A stretch of DNA of 64,000 nucleotides from Burkholderia pyrrocinia (GCF_022809715.1 NZ_CP094461.1:496001-560000), one strand, 5' to 3'; positions 41,791 to 51,744 are shown, counted from the first letter of the stretch. A program made the numbers and translations. The notes: generated by a model not told the origin, from the sequence alone.

Positions 41791-42176
41791 ATGATGGCTT
41801 GCCGGTTTTTATGGATTTATCCCGTTTCATTTAATTTTAAAAAATTAACAAAAATCGACATGATTAATGCAATTCAGCCTGAATTCTTGATTCATGAATC
41901 GATTCAATTTGTATCGAAAAAATATTGCCGCAAGCTTAACGGAAGTGAGTTTGAAAAGTAAACGGCCATATGGATGAATGATTCAAATTATTGATTGAAA
42001 TCGATTCCATCAAATATCGGAATTTGAATAAATCAATCGATCCCGTGAATCGTCTCGGAATTTGTCGGCTCCGGTTGAGCATGGATGCCGGAGCGCTGAA
42101 TAAAGCATCGCGAAGTTAACCGAGGTGAAACGAGCGTCGCTTCACAAAGCGGATTACCCCGTGCGAAAGGCGAAAA
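41791..42176. other. AT-rich region upstream of hmqA, probable promoter/regulatory region
   Basis: About 386 nt of markedly lower GC than the flanks, especially 41800-42060, with many short A/T runs and repeated GATTCA/TGAATC-like words. It lies directly upstream of the hmq operon. No coding region is convincing. Low GC in an otherwise GC-rich genome suggests a promoter, a binding region for a silencer of H-NS type, or an insertion boundary. I could not identify a lux box or a confident -35/-10 pair. Confidence 0.5.
41889..41900. promoter_or_regulatory. Perfect 12-bp palindrome GATTCATGAATC upstream of hmqA
   Basis: GATTCATGAATC is its own reverse complement and sits in the AT-rich region about 270 nt upstream of the hmqA start. 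Related words (TGATTCAA, CGATTCAA) occur nearby. It could be an operator for a dimeric regulator; no regulator is assigned. Confidence 0.35.
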
Positions 42177-42202
42177 GCCCGCGCTCACAGGAGCAGCGGG
42201 CC
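42177..42202 (-). terminator. Probable rho-independent terminator on the minus strand
   Basis: Read on the minus strand, GCCCGC-T-GCTC pairs with GAGC-GCGGGC around a CTGT loop (10 bp with one bulged T) and is followed by TTTTC. It would stop transcription arriving from the right before it reaches the hmq promoter region. The nearest minus-strand gene (the MBL protein) ends about 660 nt away, so the source transcript is uncertain. Confidence 0.45.
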
Positions 42203-42403
42203 TTGGGTCGGTTTTGCTGGGGAATCAGGGATCCGGGCGCCGGTGTCTCAGGTTGGGGGTTCCTTGATTTTGCTGCGTTTTACCTGAGTACACCGATCCA
42301 GACGCGACAAGGCTTAGCGGTCCGTCCCCAAATCAGTAATCAGTAAAATCGATGACTTCCTGTCTACCTTCTTGGTGTCCCCGTTCGATTTAGACCCGTA
42401 CCC

Positions 42404-42718
42404 GTGATCTCGCCCTGCCTTCGGGGCGCCGTCAACGCCGACGGCAAGATCACGACGCCGGGAAAGCTCGCCGGCACCGTGCTGCGCTGGAACAACGGCG
42501 CGGCGGTCCGCCTCGGCGACGCGGCCGCGGTCGCCTGGGCAAGCGCGCCTGCAGTGGGCGCAGCCTCGATCATGGGCAGGCCCGGCGTGATGCTGCCTGA
42601 GGGCGCCGCTGCTCGCGTTTCGTGTCGTGCTGCGCGCGTCCTCGAAGTGCATGGCGCGGTGACCACCTACGGATGGGCTGACGGGTTTGAGGTCGAAAGA
42701 CTCAACCAATCGGCGTGA
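42404..42718 (+). pseudogene. Possible decayed fragment of an RND efflux permease
   Basis: A 104-codon plus-strand frame from a GTG. Its first approximately 40 residues (NADGKITTPGKLAG, then VLRWNNGAAVRLGDAA) resemble by eye the periplasmic segment of HAE1-type RND transporters, which reads roughly ...RLxTPEEFGNIVLRxNxDGSVVRLxDVAxV. The rest does not align and no other part of a transporter is present. The reading is weak; the frame may be non-coding. The surrounding 42203-42863 holds nothing else I can support. Confidence 0.25.
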
Positions 42719-42863
42719 GAAATCTCGGGAGAGAAATGGGCAGAATTCTCGCATGTCGGCTTCAGGGTTCAGGTCAACCGTGCTTCCAGATTGATCGAAC
42801 TCCAGCGCGTCGGGAGATATGAGGACCTTGATATGCGGAATATGCAGTTCGAGGTCGACCGCT

Positions 42864-43787
42864 TCAGATCGTGTTCAGCGGGATTCTGAGATAGCGCTTA
42901 CCGTTGTTTTCCACTGGTGGAAGGGCGCCTGCCCGCATGTTCACCTGCGTCGCTTGAAGAAGCAGCTTCGGTAAGGTCAGTGTCGCATCTCGTGCGGTCC
43001 GTGCCGCGACAAACGCGTCTTCAGTGATCCCGTCACGAACGTGTACGTTCGTGGTGCGTTCGACCCCGATTGTTGTTTCCCAAGCGTATGCGTCCCTGCC
43101 GGGGGCTTTGTAGTCGTGACTCACGAATAGTCTTGCTTCGTCGGGAAGGCAAAGCAGTCGCCGAATGGAGCGGAAAAGCCGCCTGGCGTCTCCGCCCGGC
43201 AAGTCGGCTCTTGCCGTACCGTAGTCCGGCATAAGCATCGTGTTGCCGCAGAACACCGAGTCACCAATTACGTAGGCGACACCGTCTGGCGTATGTCCGG
43301 GAACGTTAAGAACCCTGCACTCGATCGCCCCGATCTTGAATCCCTCTCCGTCATCGAACAGGTGATCGAACTGCGAGCCGTCTCGCAGAAACTCCGGTCC
43401 GGCGTTAAACAAGCCGCCGAAGATTCGCTGTACCGTCGTTATGGCGCGTCCGATTGCGAGCGTACCGCCGACACGCGCCTGCAGAAAAGACGCGGCGGTC
43501 AGGTGGTCTGCATGTACATGGGTTTCGAGTAGCCATACAGTCGAGAGGCCCTCTGATTCGATATGGGCGACGATAGCCTGGGCCGACGTCTCCGAACATC
43601 GGCACGTCGGTGCGTCGAAGTCGAGGACAGGGTCGATGATCGCTGCCGCAAGCGAGATCGGATCATGAACGACATAGCTGGCGGTTGATGTCGCCTCGTC
43701 AAAAAAAGAATGGACAACCGGCATCGGATGCTTTCCAGCGCGAGTTTGAACGATGCTCGCGATAGCGTGTTCGAGCGACTGATCCAC
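42864..43787 (-). CDS. MBL-fold metallo-hydrolase, ETHE1/Blh-like (persulfide dioxygenase type)
   Basis: 307 residues from a GTG (43787-43785) with AAGGAG 8 nt upstream, giving VDQSLEHAIASIV; an internal ATG at 43724 is an alternative. Motifs: ETHVHADHL (HxHxDH), VPGHTPDGV and VSHDYKAPGRDAY. The ETHVHADH form and the late Asp-Tyr are typical of the ETHE1/Blh group, whose members oxidise glutathione persulfide or serve sulfide stress. No rhodanese gene is adjacent, so the exact substrate is open. It is unrelated in family to HmqE and to the CmlA-type enzyme in this window. Confidence 0.78.
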   Translation of the reverse strand: MDQSLEHAIASIVQTRAGKHPMPVVHSFFDEATSTASYVVHDPISLAAAIIDPVLDFDAPTCRCSETSAQAIVAHIESEGLSTVWLLETHVHADHLTAASFLQARVGGTLAIGRAITTVQRIFGGLFNAGPEFLRDGSQFDHLFDDGEGFKIGAIECRVLNVPGHTPDGVAYVIGDSVFCGNTMLMPDYGTARADLPGGDARRLFRSIRRLLCLPDEARLFVSHDYKAPGRDAYAWETTIGVERTTNVHVRDGITEDAFVAARTARDATLTLPKLLLQATQVNMRAGALPPVENNGKRYLRIPLNTI

Positions 43788-43824
43788 GCGATGTCTCCTT
43801 TTTCTGCCTACGCCCGTCTCCGAC

Positions 43825-44361
43825 TCAAGCCTCGGAGAAGAGTTGGGCAAAGTGCGGTTCGAGTTCGAGGAAAGCATCTGCGTGCCGATCACCAGGCCGG
43901 TTTTGCGCCGAGGCCCTTGGATCAGCGACCAACCCGACTGATGTCTGACCGCCCCGGCAAGGCGGCGGATCGATGGACGACGCCTTGATCATCGCCGTCG
44001 CGTTGCTGCACATCGCGTTCCGCGCGCGCTTTGGACGAAAGACCGAATCCCCCCGAGCAATCAAGTCGCCCGTCAGAATGCAAACGCCGTCCTTTCGGGC
44101 AATCACTCTCTGCCAGGTCTGTTCGCCATATCGACACGCCGTTGAACTGCTCCACGAGACGAGAACGGTGTCGGCTGACGGGCGCTCGAGAATCACGATG
44201 CGGACCGCCTCGAGGTTCGAATCGGTTCTGCACGCACGCTCGTCTACTGCCGGGGAAGGCGGTGCAGCCGGAGGCGATCGCAGGGCGTCGAGAATCCTGT
44301 CCCAGCGATACCCGTCGCTTATGCCGTTTGCGGCATCTTCGATACCTGGAGTGTTTTCCAT
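43825..44361 (-). CDS. DUF3331 domain-containing protein
   Basis: 178 residues, ATG at 44361. The centre (about 60-125) shows the DUF3331 pattern: ILERPSADTVLVSW, then CRYGEQTW, a CxLTG-like element and ARGDSVFRP. The family is largely limited to Burkholderia and relatives and has no established function. The conserved Cys residues could bind metal, but this is a guess. The C-terminal tail, about 40 residues, is low in recognisable structure. It lies upstream of the MBL gene on the same strand with a gap of about 37 nt. Confidence 0.7.
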   Translation of the reverse strand: MENTPGIEDAANGISDGYRWDRILDALRSPPAAPPSPAVDERACRTDSNLEAVRIVILERPSADTVLVSWSSSTACRYGEQTWQRVIARKDGVCILTGDLIARGDSVFRPKRARNAMCSNATAMIKASSIDPPPCRGGQTSVGLVADPRASAQNRPGDRHADAFLELEPHFAQLFSEA

Positions 44362-44477
44362 AGCTTGATTATCGCCATTGGATGCTGGATGCAGCGGGAG
44401 AAACGATGCTGCCAGGCGTACGGTTTTTGCACGAGGCCTGTGCAAAGTGCTGCACAGGCTCATCACAGACAGACGAT

Positions 44478-45299
44478 TCAGCCTTGAAGGAAATCGAGTA
44501 GATCGAGGTTGACTGCGCTCGCGTTTATCGTGGCCATGCCATGCGAGCCGCCGGGATAGATCTTGAGCCGTGCATTCGGGGCGATTTCAACCGACCGTCG
44601 TGCTGATGCGTCGATCGGCACGATCTGGTCGTCGTCGCCGTGCAGAATGAGGAGGGGTACGTCGATTTTTTTCAGATCTTCCGTATAGTCGACCTCGGAG
44701 AATTCACGAATACAATCAAATTGCCCCTTTATCGAACCCATCAGGCCTTGCACCTGAAAGGCGTCGATCGTGCCCTGTGACACGTCGGCACCCGAGCGGT
44801 TGAAGTTGTAAAACGGTACGGCGAGATCCTTGTAGAGTTGCGAACGATTGTTGACCACTCCGGCGCGAAGACCATCGAATACGTCGATCGGCAAACCGTC
44901 AGGGTTTTCGGTGGTCTTGAGCATGATCGGCGGAACTGCGCCGATCAGCACCGCCTTTGCGACGCGCTCGGTTCCGTGACGGCCGATGTAGCGTGCGACC
45001 TCGCCACCACCGGTCGAATGCCCAACCAGCACCGCGCCCCGCAGATCGAGATGGTTCAGGAGTGCCGCGAGATCGTCGGCATACTGATCCATGTGGTTCC
45101 CTTCCCACGTTTGACCGGAACGGCCGTGGCCGCGACGATCGTGTGCAATGACACGATAGCCTTTGGTGCCGAGGAACAGCATTTGTGCGTCCCAGGCGTC
45201 GGCACAGAGGGGCCACCCATGGGAGAAGACAACTGGCGTGCCTGTCCCCCAGTCCTTGTAGAAAATTTCGGTACCGTCCGTGGAGTTGAAATAGCTCAT
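44478..45299 (-). CDS. Alpha/beta hydrolase, non-heme chloroperoxidase-like
   Basis: 273 residues from the ATG at 45299 (AGGA about 7 nt upstream). The opening [13 protein letters not shown] and [15 protein letters not shown] are typical of cofactor-free haloperoxidases/perhydrolases. Catalytic Ser in [10 protein letters not shown], Asp in [10 protein letters not shown], His in GGSHGM. These enzymes act as esterases/perhydrolases in the cytosol; the natural substrate is unknown. It neighbours an SDR, an HD protein and a catalase on the same strand, a combination seen in oxidative-stress-linked accessory regions. Confidence 0.85.
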   Translation of the reverse strand: MSYFNSTDGTEIFYKDWGTGTPVVFSHGWPLCADAWDAQMLFLGTKGYRVIAHDRRGHGRSGQTWEGNHMDQYADDLAALLNHLDLRGAVLVGHSTGGGEVARYIGRHGTERVAKAVLIGAVPPIMLKTTENPDGLPIDVFDGLRAGVVNNRSQLYKDLAVPFYNFNRSGADVSQGTIDAFQVQGLMGSIKGQFDCIREFSEVDYTEDLKKIDVPLLILHGDDDQIVPIDASARRSVEIAPNARLKIYPGGSHGMATINASAVNLDLLDFLQG

Positions 45300-45614
45300 G
45301 GCACGTTCCTGATCAGGTTGATTTGAAGGGAAGTCTCTGGCAGGGCAATACGGAGCATCGTGTCGAGTTTGCGATCGCAAACGGCTCGTCGCACCGGCGT
45401 CCGCCGGTTTGCAGCGTGGCGGTGAACAGCGACCCGCGCAGGCGGGTCACGCTTCTGGAAGTGTGGGCATCGTCGTTTCGTTTCAGCGGCTGCAGTCGTC
45501 ACGCTTCGATTTCACGCGGCAACCCACTGAACCGCGGGCGATCCGGAACGACCGTCACATTTCTGTTTGTCGATGTCGAGGCCGACGGTACGCCCGCGGT
45601 TTCGCGAACCTGCG
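45300..45614. other. Intergenic region, 315 nt
   Basis: It lies between the start of the haloperoxidase-like gene and the end of the SDR gene. I see no coding region, RNA or clear terminator. It should hold the promoter of the haloperoxidase-like gene, which I cannot pinpoint. Confidence 0.4.
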
Positions 45615-46361
45615 TCAGCGCATGCCGCCACTGGCGATGATGTGCTCGCCCGTCAGCCACTTTGCGTCGCCGGAGGCGAGGAAAACCGCAATCGACGCGA
45701 CGTCGTCCGGTCTGCCCACGCGCCCGAGCGGCGTCTGGCTGACCGCCGAATGCTCGAACTCCGATCCGATTACCCCTGCGCTCTGTGCGCCTTCGGTCAC
45801 GATCACGCCCGGATTGATCGTGTTCACGCGAATTCCTCGTGGCCCGAGCTCACGTGCGAGCGCGCCAGTGATGGAATCCACCGCGCCTTTCGAGCCGCTG
45901 TAGACGGCGGTCGTCGCCGGTGTGAGCGTCGAGACGACCGAGCTGACATTGATGATGCTGGCGCCTTCGCTGAGGTGCTGAACGGCGGCCTGTGTCGTGA
46001 GCAGGACCCCGAGCACGTTGATGTCGAACTGCCTGCGGTATTGCGCTTCCGTGACCGCTTCGATCGGTGCGAACTCGTAGACGCCCGAGTTGTTGACGAG
46101 GATGTCGAGGCGGCCATACGTTTCGATCGCCGCATCGACGATGCCTTTCGCGTCGGCAGCCTGCGACACATCGCCTCCCACGGCAACCGCTTTCCCCCCG
46201 GCCGTGGTGATGGCGGACACGACGTCGTCCGCGCCGGTCTTGCTGCTGGCGTAGTTCACGACGACCGATGCGCCCTCTGCCGCGAGCGCCTTGGCGATGG
46301 CGGCGCCAATACCCTTCGACGCACCGGTTACAACGGCCACTTTTCCTGCAAGCTTGCCCAT
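45615..46361 (-). CDS. SDR-family oxidoreductase (classical, FabG-like)
   Basis: 248 residues, ATG at 46361 with GAGGTG about 7 nt upstream. Classical SDR motifs: TGASKGIGAAIA (cofactor), NNSGVY, catalytic Ser in INVSSVVS and YSGSK, and a C-terminal SGGMR. The residues after the second beta-strand (NYASSKTGADDV) suggest NADP(H). The substrate cannot be predicted. It resembles the glucose/3-ketoacyl reductase group often annotated as 3-oxoacyl-ACP reductase. Confidence 0.85.
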   Translation of the reverse strand: MGKLAGKVAVVTGASKGIGAAIAKALAAEGASVVVNYASSKTGADDVVSAITTAGGKAVAVGGDVSQAADAKGIVDAAIETYGRLDILVNNSGVYEFAPIEAVTEAQYRRQFDINVLGVLLTTQAAVQHLSEGASIINVSSVVSTLTPATTAVYSGSKGAVDSITGALARELGPRGIRVNTINPGVIVTEGAQSAGVIGSEFEHSAVSQTPLGRVGRPDDVASIAVFLASGDAKWLTGEHIIASGGMR

Positions 46362-46520
46362 GATGTTCACCTCGGTGTGAATGATTTTGTTGATGGACAC
46401 CGGCCGGCCGTTTCGCACAATGCGATCGCCGGTGTTTTCTGCCTATGCGGACCTGCACGCGGTCGCGATCGGTTGGCGCGGTGCGACTGGCCGGGCATCG
46501 ATGCGCGGGCCGCGACACCT

Positions 46521-47162
46521 TCAACGCGGCCATGCCGAATTGCGGATGACGGAACAGAAATTTCCCCGATGGAAATGAGGCTCCTTGTCGGCGATCACGT
46601 CGGCTTTCACGTTGCCGAACGTGGTTTCCGGTTTGTGCTTGATGCCGTCGTAGAACGCCTGAATGATCTCTTCCTTGAAGTGCGGCGGGCGCGGATGCGC
46701 ATGCGTCACGGCTTCGCGTTCCTCGTGCGAGAACGCGTGGTACGAAAGTCCGAGCACATCCATCTCGACACCGGCGGTCACCAGCGCGACGACCGGGTGC
46801 ATATGGCGCGGAATGCCGGGCGTGGTATGCAGCGCAATGGCCGTCCAGACGAGGTCGATATCGGCCGCGGTGATGCCCCGGCTCGATAGAAATTCGCGGG
46901 CCGCATTGGCCCCGTCGACTTCGAAGCGCTCGGTGGCGCTGCTGTACGCTCCGGTGAGGCCGATGTCATGAAACATGGCGCCCGCGTACAACAGTTCCGG
47001 ATCGAATTTCAGGCCGCCGCGCATACCCTCCAGGGCGCCGAACAGATATACGCGGCTCGAATGATGAAAGAGCAGCGGGGTGGACGTGTCGCGCACGAAC
47101 TCGGTAATTTCCCGTGCAAGCTGACTGTCGGGCACGGCGACATCCTGAATGAACTGCGACAT
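46521..47162 (-). CDS. HD-domain metal-dependent phosphohydrolase-like protein (cyanamide hydratase-like)
   Basis: 213 residues, ATG at 47162 with GGAGAA upstream. HD-superfamily ligands: His in LFHHSSRVY, HD in MFHDIGLT, then Asp/His further on (ALHTTPGIPRH). The layout (LLYAGAMFHDIG ... RFEVDGANAA) is that of the small HD proteins related to fungal cyanamide hydratase. The bacterial members' substrate is not known to me. It lies 66 nt downstream of the catalase gene on the same strand's neighbour side and probably shares its transcript. Confidence 0.75.
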   Translation of the reverse strand: MSQFIQDVAVPDSQLAREITEFVRDTSTPLLFHHSSRVYLFGALEGMRGGLKFDPELLYAGAMFHDIGLTGAYSSATERFEVDGANAAREFLSSRGITAADIDLVWTAIALHTTPGIPRHMHPVVALVTAGVEMDVLGLSYHAFSHEEREAVTHAHPRPPHFKEEIIQAFYDGIKHKPETTFGNVKADVIADKEPHFHRGNFCSVIRNSAWPR

Positions 47163-47228
47163 GACGGTTCTCCATCGAAATGTGAGCGGATGCTGGCGTC
47201 CTGGTGGACGCCGCACGCGAATGGCCGG

Positions 47229-48698
47229 TTACTTCGTCGCAGTCGTCGCCCCGATTCTTGCGAGGGCCTCGCGAACGCCCGCGCCGTACTCGGGGTCCGC
47301 CTGCGCGCAATTGAGGATGTGGCGTTCCTGGATATGCGCGTGGACGGAGGCCATCTGCCGGGCGGTGTTATCGAACAGCAACTGTTGCTGCGCATGACTC
47401 ATCAGGCGAAACAGATTTCCGGGCTGCGCGAAGTGATCGACGTCCACGCGGTGGTCCCAATGTGCGGCGTCGCCTTCGATCCGCAGCGGCGGCTCGTGAA
47501 GATCGGGCTGCACTTCCCACTCGCCGGAACTGTTCGGGTAGTAAGACGGTGTGCTGCCGAGGTTGTCGTCGGTGCGCATGGCGCCATCGCGGTGATAGCT
47601 GTGGAATGGGCACTTCGGTGCATTGACGGGAATGTGATTGAAGTTCACGCCCAGCCGATAACGTTGCGTGTCGCCATAAGAGAAGAGCCGCGCCTGCAGC
47701 ATCTTGTCCGGCGAAAAGCCGATGCCTGGCACGACGTTCGCGGGCGAGAAGGCCGCCTGCTCGACCTCGGCGAAATAATTGCCCGGGTTGCGGTTCAATT
47801 CGAGTACGCCTACCTCGATCAACGGGAAATCGCTTTTCGGCCAGACCTTGGTCAGGTCGAACGGGTTGAACGGCAGAGCCCTGGCCTCGTCGTCGTTCAT
47901 CACCTGAATGAAGAGGGTCCAGCGTGGGAAGTCGCCGCGTTCGATGCTCTCGTAAAGATCGCGGCCATGCGTTTCGCGATCCTTGCCCACGAGCTGTTCG
48001 GCTTCGCCGTCGGTCAGATTCTCGATGCCTTGCTGCGTACGGAAGTGGAACTTCACCCACGTTCGCCGATTGTCGGCATCGACGAGGCTGAACGTATGAC
48101 TGCCGAATCCGTGCATGTGGCGATAGCTGCGCGGTATGCCCCTGTCGCTCATGACGATCGTGACCTGGTGAAGCGCCTCCGGCAGGAGCGTCCAGAAGTC
48201 CCAGTTGCTGTTTGCGCTGCGCAGTCCCGTGCGCGGGTCGCGCTTGATCGCGTGATTGAGATCGGGAAAACGCAGCGGGTCACGGAAAAAGAACACGGGC
48301 GTGTTGTTGCCCACGATGTCCCAGTTCCCTTCTTCCGTATAGAACTTCACCGCGAAGCCGCGGATGTCGCGCTCGGCATCCGCGGCGCCGCGCTCGCCGG
48401 CGACTGTCGAAAAGCGCATGAATACCGGCGTTGCCTTGCCGATTTCCGAAAAGAGTTTCGCCTTGGTGTAGCGCGTGATGTCGTGCGTCACCGTGAATAC
48501 GCCGTGCGCGCCCGATCCTTTGGCGTGCATGCGTCGTTCGGGAATGACCTCGCGGTCGAAGTGCGCGAGTTTCTCGATCAGCCAGATATCCTGCAGCAGC
48601 GCGGGACCGCGCGGGCCGGCCGTTTCGATGTTCAGATTGTCGTCAACGGGCGCACCCGTTGCGTGATCAAGATGCGTAGACGTATCGCGATTTTTCAT
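47229..48698 (-). CDS. Catalase, small-subunit (clade 3) type
   Basis: 489 residues, ATG at 48698, GGAG about 9 nt upstream. Heme catalase motifs: distal His in [10 protein letters not shown], Asn in the [10 protein letters not shown] region, proximal Tyr in [14 protein letters not shown]. The length fits clade 3 monofunctional catalases; there is no signal peptide, so it is cytosolic. It dismutates hydrogen peroxide. It is followed by the HD gene and preceded by an AraC regulator gene on the same strand across a gap of about 380 nt. Confidence 0.95.
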   Translation of the reverse strand: MKNRDTSTHLDHATGAPVDDNLNIETAGPRGPALLQDIWLIEKLAHFDREVIPERRMHAKGSGAHGVFTVTHDITRYTKAKLFSEIGKATPVFMRFSTVAGERGAADAERDIRGFAVKFYTEEGNWDIVGNNTPVFFFRDPLRFPDLNHAIKRDPRTGLRSANSNWDFWTLLPEALHQVTIVMSDRGIPRSYRHMHGFGSHTFSLVDADNRRTWVKFHFRTQQGIENLTDGEAEQLVGKDRETHGRDLYESIERGDFPRWTLFIQVMNDDEARALPFNPFDLTKVWPKSDFPLIEVGVLELNRNPGNYFAEVEQAAFSPANVVPGIGFSPDKMLQARLFSYGDTQRYRLGVNFNHIPVNAPKCPFHSYHRDGAMRTDDNLGSTPSYYPNSSGEWEVQPDLHEPPLRIEGDAAHWDHRVDVDHFAQPGNLFRLMSHAQQQLLFDNTARQMASVHAHIQERHILNCAQADPEYGAGVREALARIGATTATK

Positions 48699-49074
48699 GC
48701 GCCGACTCCAGGAGGGTTGGGCGGACCGGCGCAGCGCCATGCCGTTTCGGGGCGGGCGGCCGCGCGAGGCTTTACGGGAAAATCAACGTGCTATCTCGGC
48801 AGGTGCGCCGAAATGAAATGGCCGGACCGCGATGGCCACCCGTTCAACGAGTGACGAGCCGCAGAGGCATCGACGAGTCGATGTGGGACAAGCGTACCTG
48901 CCGGGTGCCCGCGCGATCTTGTATAAAACAACGATTCGTTGGACGATTCGCGGACGACCGTCGAATACCGGGGAGCAGTGGCTGAATTCGGATCGGGAGG
49001 CGGGGGGCGTGGCGCGTCGATGCATATCGAGCGGGCACACATACGCCGCCCACGACGTTTGCACGTGTCCGGTG
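48699..49074. other. Intergenic region, about 380 nt, upstream of the catalase gene
   Basis: It lies between the end of the AraC gene and the catalase start. No supported gene is present. It should hold the catalase promoter; no confident -35/-10 pair or OxyR-type site was recognised by eye. Confidence 0.4.
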
Positions 49075-50010
49075 CTATCGGTTCCGCTGCGCCCAGTCTT
49101 TCGGCCCGCACCCCTCGAGACGCGAGAACACGCGCGAAAAATGACTCTGGTCGAAAAATCCGCAGTCCGATGCGATGCTGGCCAGGCTCGCATCGGTTTC
49201 CCGCAACAGCGATTTCGCGCGCTCGATACGTCGCTTGAGCAGCCACTGATGGGGCGTGCTGCCGGTGGTCTGCTTGAAGGCCTCGCCGAAGTAGCTGGTG
49301 GAGAGATTGCACTCGCGCGCGAGATCGGCGATCGACGGATTGTCGTGCAGGTGGGACGCGAAATAATCCTCGATGCGCCGCATCTGCCACGGAGCGAGTC
49401 CGGAGCGGCGTGGCCGGAGCACCGGCTCGGCTCGGCCGTATCGTGTGACGACGTGTTCGCAAAACGCCAGCGCGAGGTAATCGATGAACAGCGCACTCGT
49501 CAGGTCGGGCTGCTGCAGGACCGCCTGCAGCGTATGCGAAAGACTGAACAGCACCGGGTCGCTGGCGCCGAGATGCGGCTGCACGAGTCCTCCTATGCGC
49601 CGGCGCCGCTTTTGATCGGTGAATTCCTCGATCGCACCCTGGGCCAGATAGAGCCGCATGGTATCGAACGGCATGTCGAGACGGCGCGTCGGGCTCGAGC
49701 GCAGGTCAAGCAGATAGCAACTGCCGGGGGGACTGCACGATGCGGACGCGTCGAGGTTGCCGCTTGAATAACGGAGGCCGGGATCGGGGCCCAGTATCAG
49801 CGGCATCTGGAAGACGAAGGCTTCCTCCGGTTGCGGCGTGAGCGAGCGCCCCGGTTGGGGCCGCGGGTTGATCAACCGTGTGAACGAGATCGGTTGCCCG
49901 TGGGAGAAAACGCCGGCCCGCACGGTGGGCGCATCTCGCAGGAGAAACCGTTTGGCGAGCGTGTCGTCTGCAACGGGTTGCCCGAAATCGACAGGATCCT
50001 TGTCGTTCAT
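49075..50010 (-). CDS. AraC-family transcriptional regulator
   Basis: 311 residues, ATG at 50010. The C-terminal approximately 100 residues hold two helix-turn-helix units: the first around SIADLARECNLSTSYFGEAFKQ, reported here only as positions about 225-246, and the second ending in FDQSHFSRVFSR, followed by GCGPKDW, the usual AraC tail. The N-terminal 190 residues would be the sensing domain; its ligand is unknown. As it is upstream of and co-oriented with the catalase gene, it may regulate the stress cluster, but no binding site is evident. Confidence 0.88.
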   Translation of the reverse strand: MNDKDPVDFGQPVADDTLAKRFLLRDAPTVRAGVFSHGQPISFTRLINPRPQPGRSLTPQPEEAFVFQMPLILGPDPGLRYSSGNLDASASCSPPGSCYLLDLRSSPTRRLDMPFDTMRLYLAQGAIEEFTDQKRRRRIGGLVQPHLGASDPVLFSLSHTLQAVLQQPDLTSALFIDYLALAFCEHVVTRYGRAEPVLRPRRSGLAPWQMRRIEDYFASHLHDNPSIADLARECNLSTSYFGEAFKQTTGSTPHQWLLKRRIERAKSLLRETDASLASIASDCGFFDQSHFSRVFSRLEGCGPKDWAQRNR

Positions 50011-50244
50011 TAATCGCGCCCTGGAGTGCGCCCGTTTGGGCGTTGCGTGCCTTTACCCGACGGCGGGTTCAAACGAAATCAGGCCCAATTTAGCGCAATT
50101 CGATGACGGCCGCGCGATGGGTGCTGTGACGCGCGAGACGCTGTCCGATTGCGGGCGCGACGCGCACGGCAATGGTGCGGTTCGCACTCGGGCGACCCCG
50201 GGATATGCGCGGGCTTCGTTGCGCGCCGATGCAGGGCGGCTTCG

Positions 50245-51711
50245 TCAGCGTGAACTCAACGACGTCTGCCCGACGTGCGATGCCGGATCCCAGCCGCCGC
50301 CGAGCGCCTTGAACGTCGAGATCGCTGCCCGCGCGGATTCCGTCTGTGCTTGCGCACGCGCGTCGGCGGCCTGCAGCAGCGTCTCGTTGGCGTGCAATAC
50401 GTCGATGAAACTCGCGGCACCGCTGCGGTACGCGGTCATCGAGGCATCCTTGGCGCGGGAAAACGACGACTCGGCATGCGACAGCGTGGCAGCCTGCACC
50501 TGTCGATTCACCAATGACGAGAGCGAGTTTTCGACGTCCTCGGACGCGCGGAGTACGGCCTGCCGATATGCCGCGAGCGCTTGCGCGTCGGCGCCTTTCG
50601 CCGCGTCGACGTCGGCGCCGATACGCGCGAAATCGAACAGGCGCCAGCGCAGCCCGACGAGGCCGGCCGCCTGGTTGGCGCCGCCCGAGAACAACGTACC
50701 GGCAGCGGCGGAGGTCGCGCTGCCGAGGAAGGCGTTCAGCGAGACCGTCGGGTAGTACTCGCCGATCGCAGCGCCAATGCGCGCATTGGCCGCGGCGAGG
50801 TGACGTTCGGCGGCGATCAGATCGGGACGTCTTTGCAGCAGATCGGCCGGCGTGCCCATTTCCGCGAGCGACGGCGCAACCGGGATCAGGGACGGCGGGC
50901 TCAGCTCGGCCCGGTGCGTGCCGGGCGGGGTGCCGAGCATCACGTCGAGGGCGTTCGACGCTGCATCGAGCGCCGCGAGGAGGACGGGCACGCCGGCCTG
51001 AACCTGGTCGAGCGCGCCTTGCGCCTGCTGAACCTGATAGTCGGCCGCCGCGCCTTTCGAATACAGGAGTTTCACGTCCGCGAGCAGCGCCTGCTGCGTC
51101 TGCACCTGCCGGGTCGCGATATCCAGGCGGGCCTGGAGCCCCCGGATCGTGACGTAGATATCCGCGGTCTGGGCCGCGACGGCAAGTCGGGTGGCGACCG
51201 CCGCCGCCTGCGTCGCCGCGTAATCGGCGAGCGCGGCTTCACGCTGACGGCGCAGACCGCCAAAGATGTCGATCTCCCAACCGGCCTCCAGGTTGGTTTC
51301 GTACTCGCTGCCCCAGCGCGCGTAACCCGGCGTGGCATTGAGCAACTGCCCCAACGGCGTGTCGACGGATTGATAGGCGCGCGCCGCCGACGCGGAGACG
51401 TAGGCCGACGGAAGCAGCGCCGCGTTGGCCGTGCCGAGGCGCGCGCGCGCCTGGGTGATTTGCGCGACGGCCTGGGCCAGGTCCAGGTTCTGGGCCAGCG
51501 CGAGCGAAACGTAACGCGTGAGCAGCGGGTCGTTGAAGCTTTCCCACCATGCGGACAGATCGGCAACCGGAGCCTGTGCCGTGCCGGCGGGCGGCTGGGT
51601 CATGTAGTGCTGCGCCAGCGGCGCATCCGGGCGGTGGTAGTCGGGACCCACGGCGCACGCCGAAAGGGCGGCAACGCTGGTCAGGAGAACAAGTGGACGG
51701 TGCAGGGGCAT
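50245..51711 (-). CDS. RND efflux outer-membrane lipoprotein (NodT/OprM family)
   Basis: 488 residues from the ATG at 51711 (another ATG two codons earlier). The signal peptide ends in the lipobox LSAC, so the protein is lipid-anchored. Two outer-membrane-efflux-protein repeats follow (ALAQNLDLAQAVAQI ... LGLRW-type beta segments; DLLQRRPDLIAAERHL in the centre). It forms the outer-membrane channel for the MFP/RND pair encoded to the right. It is divergent from tetR, with the shared operator in the 97-nt gap. The split layout, channel gene on one side of tetR and MFP-RND on the other, is common. Confidence 0.92.
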   Translation of the reverse strand: MPLHRPLVLLTSVAALSACAVGPDYHRPDAPLAQHYMTQPPAGTAQAPVADLSAWWESFNDPLLTRYVSLALAQNLDLAQAVAQITQARARLGTANAALLPSAYVSASAARAYQSVDTPLGQLLNATPGYARWGSEYETNLEAGWEIDIFGGLRRQREAALADYAATQAAAVATRLAVAAQTADIYVTIRGLQARLDIATRQVQTQQALLADVKLLYSKGAAADYQVQQAQGALDQVQAGVPVLLAALDAASNALDVMLGTPPGTHRAELSPPSLIPVAPSLAEMGTPADLLQRRPDLIAAERHLAAANARIGAAIGEYYPTVSLNAFLGSATSAAAGTLFSGGANQAAGLVGLRWRLFDFARIGADVDAAKGADAQALAAYRQAVLRASEDVENSLSSLVNRQVQAATLSHAESSFSRAKDASMTAYRSGAASFIDVLHANETLLQAADARAQAQTESARAAISTFKALGGGWDPASHVGQTSLSSR

Positions 51712-51744
51712 GATCATCTCGGGGGCGCAGCGGGAGAGCGGATA

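Noticed and set aside
42864..43787. MBL gene as part of the hmq operon
   Set aside because: It is ETHE1/Blh-like and separated from hmqA by more than 1.2 kb with a terminator-like hairpin between them; HmqE already fills the PqsE role.
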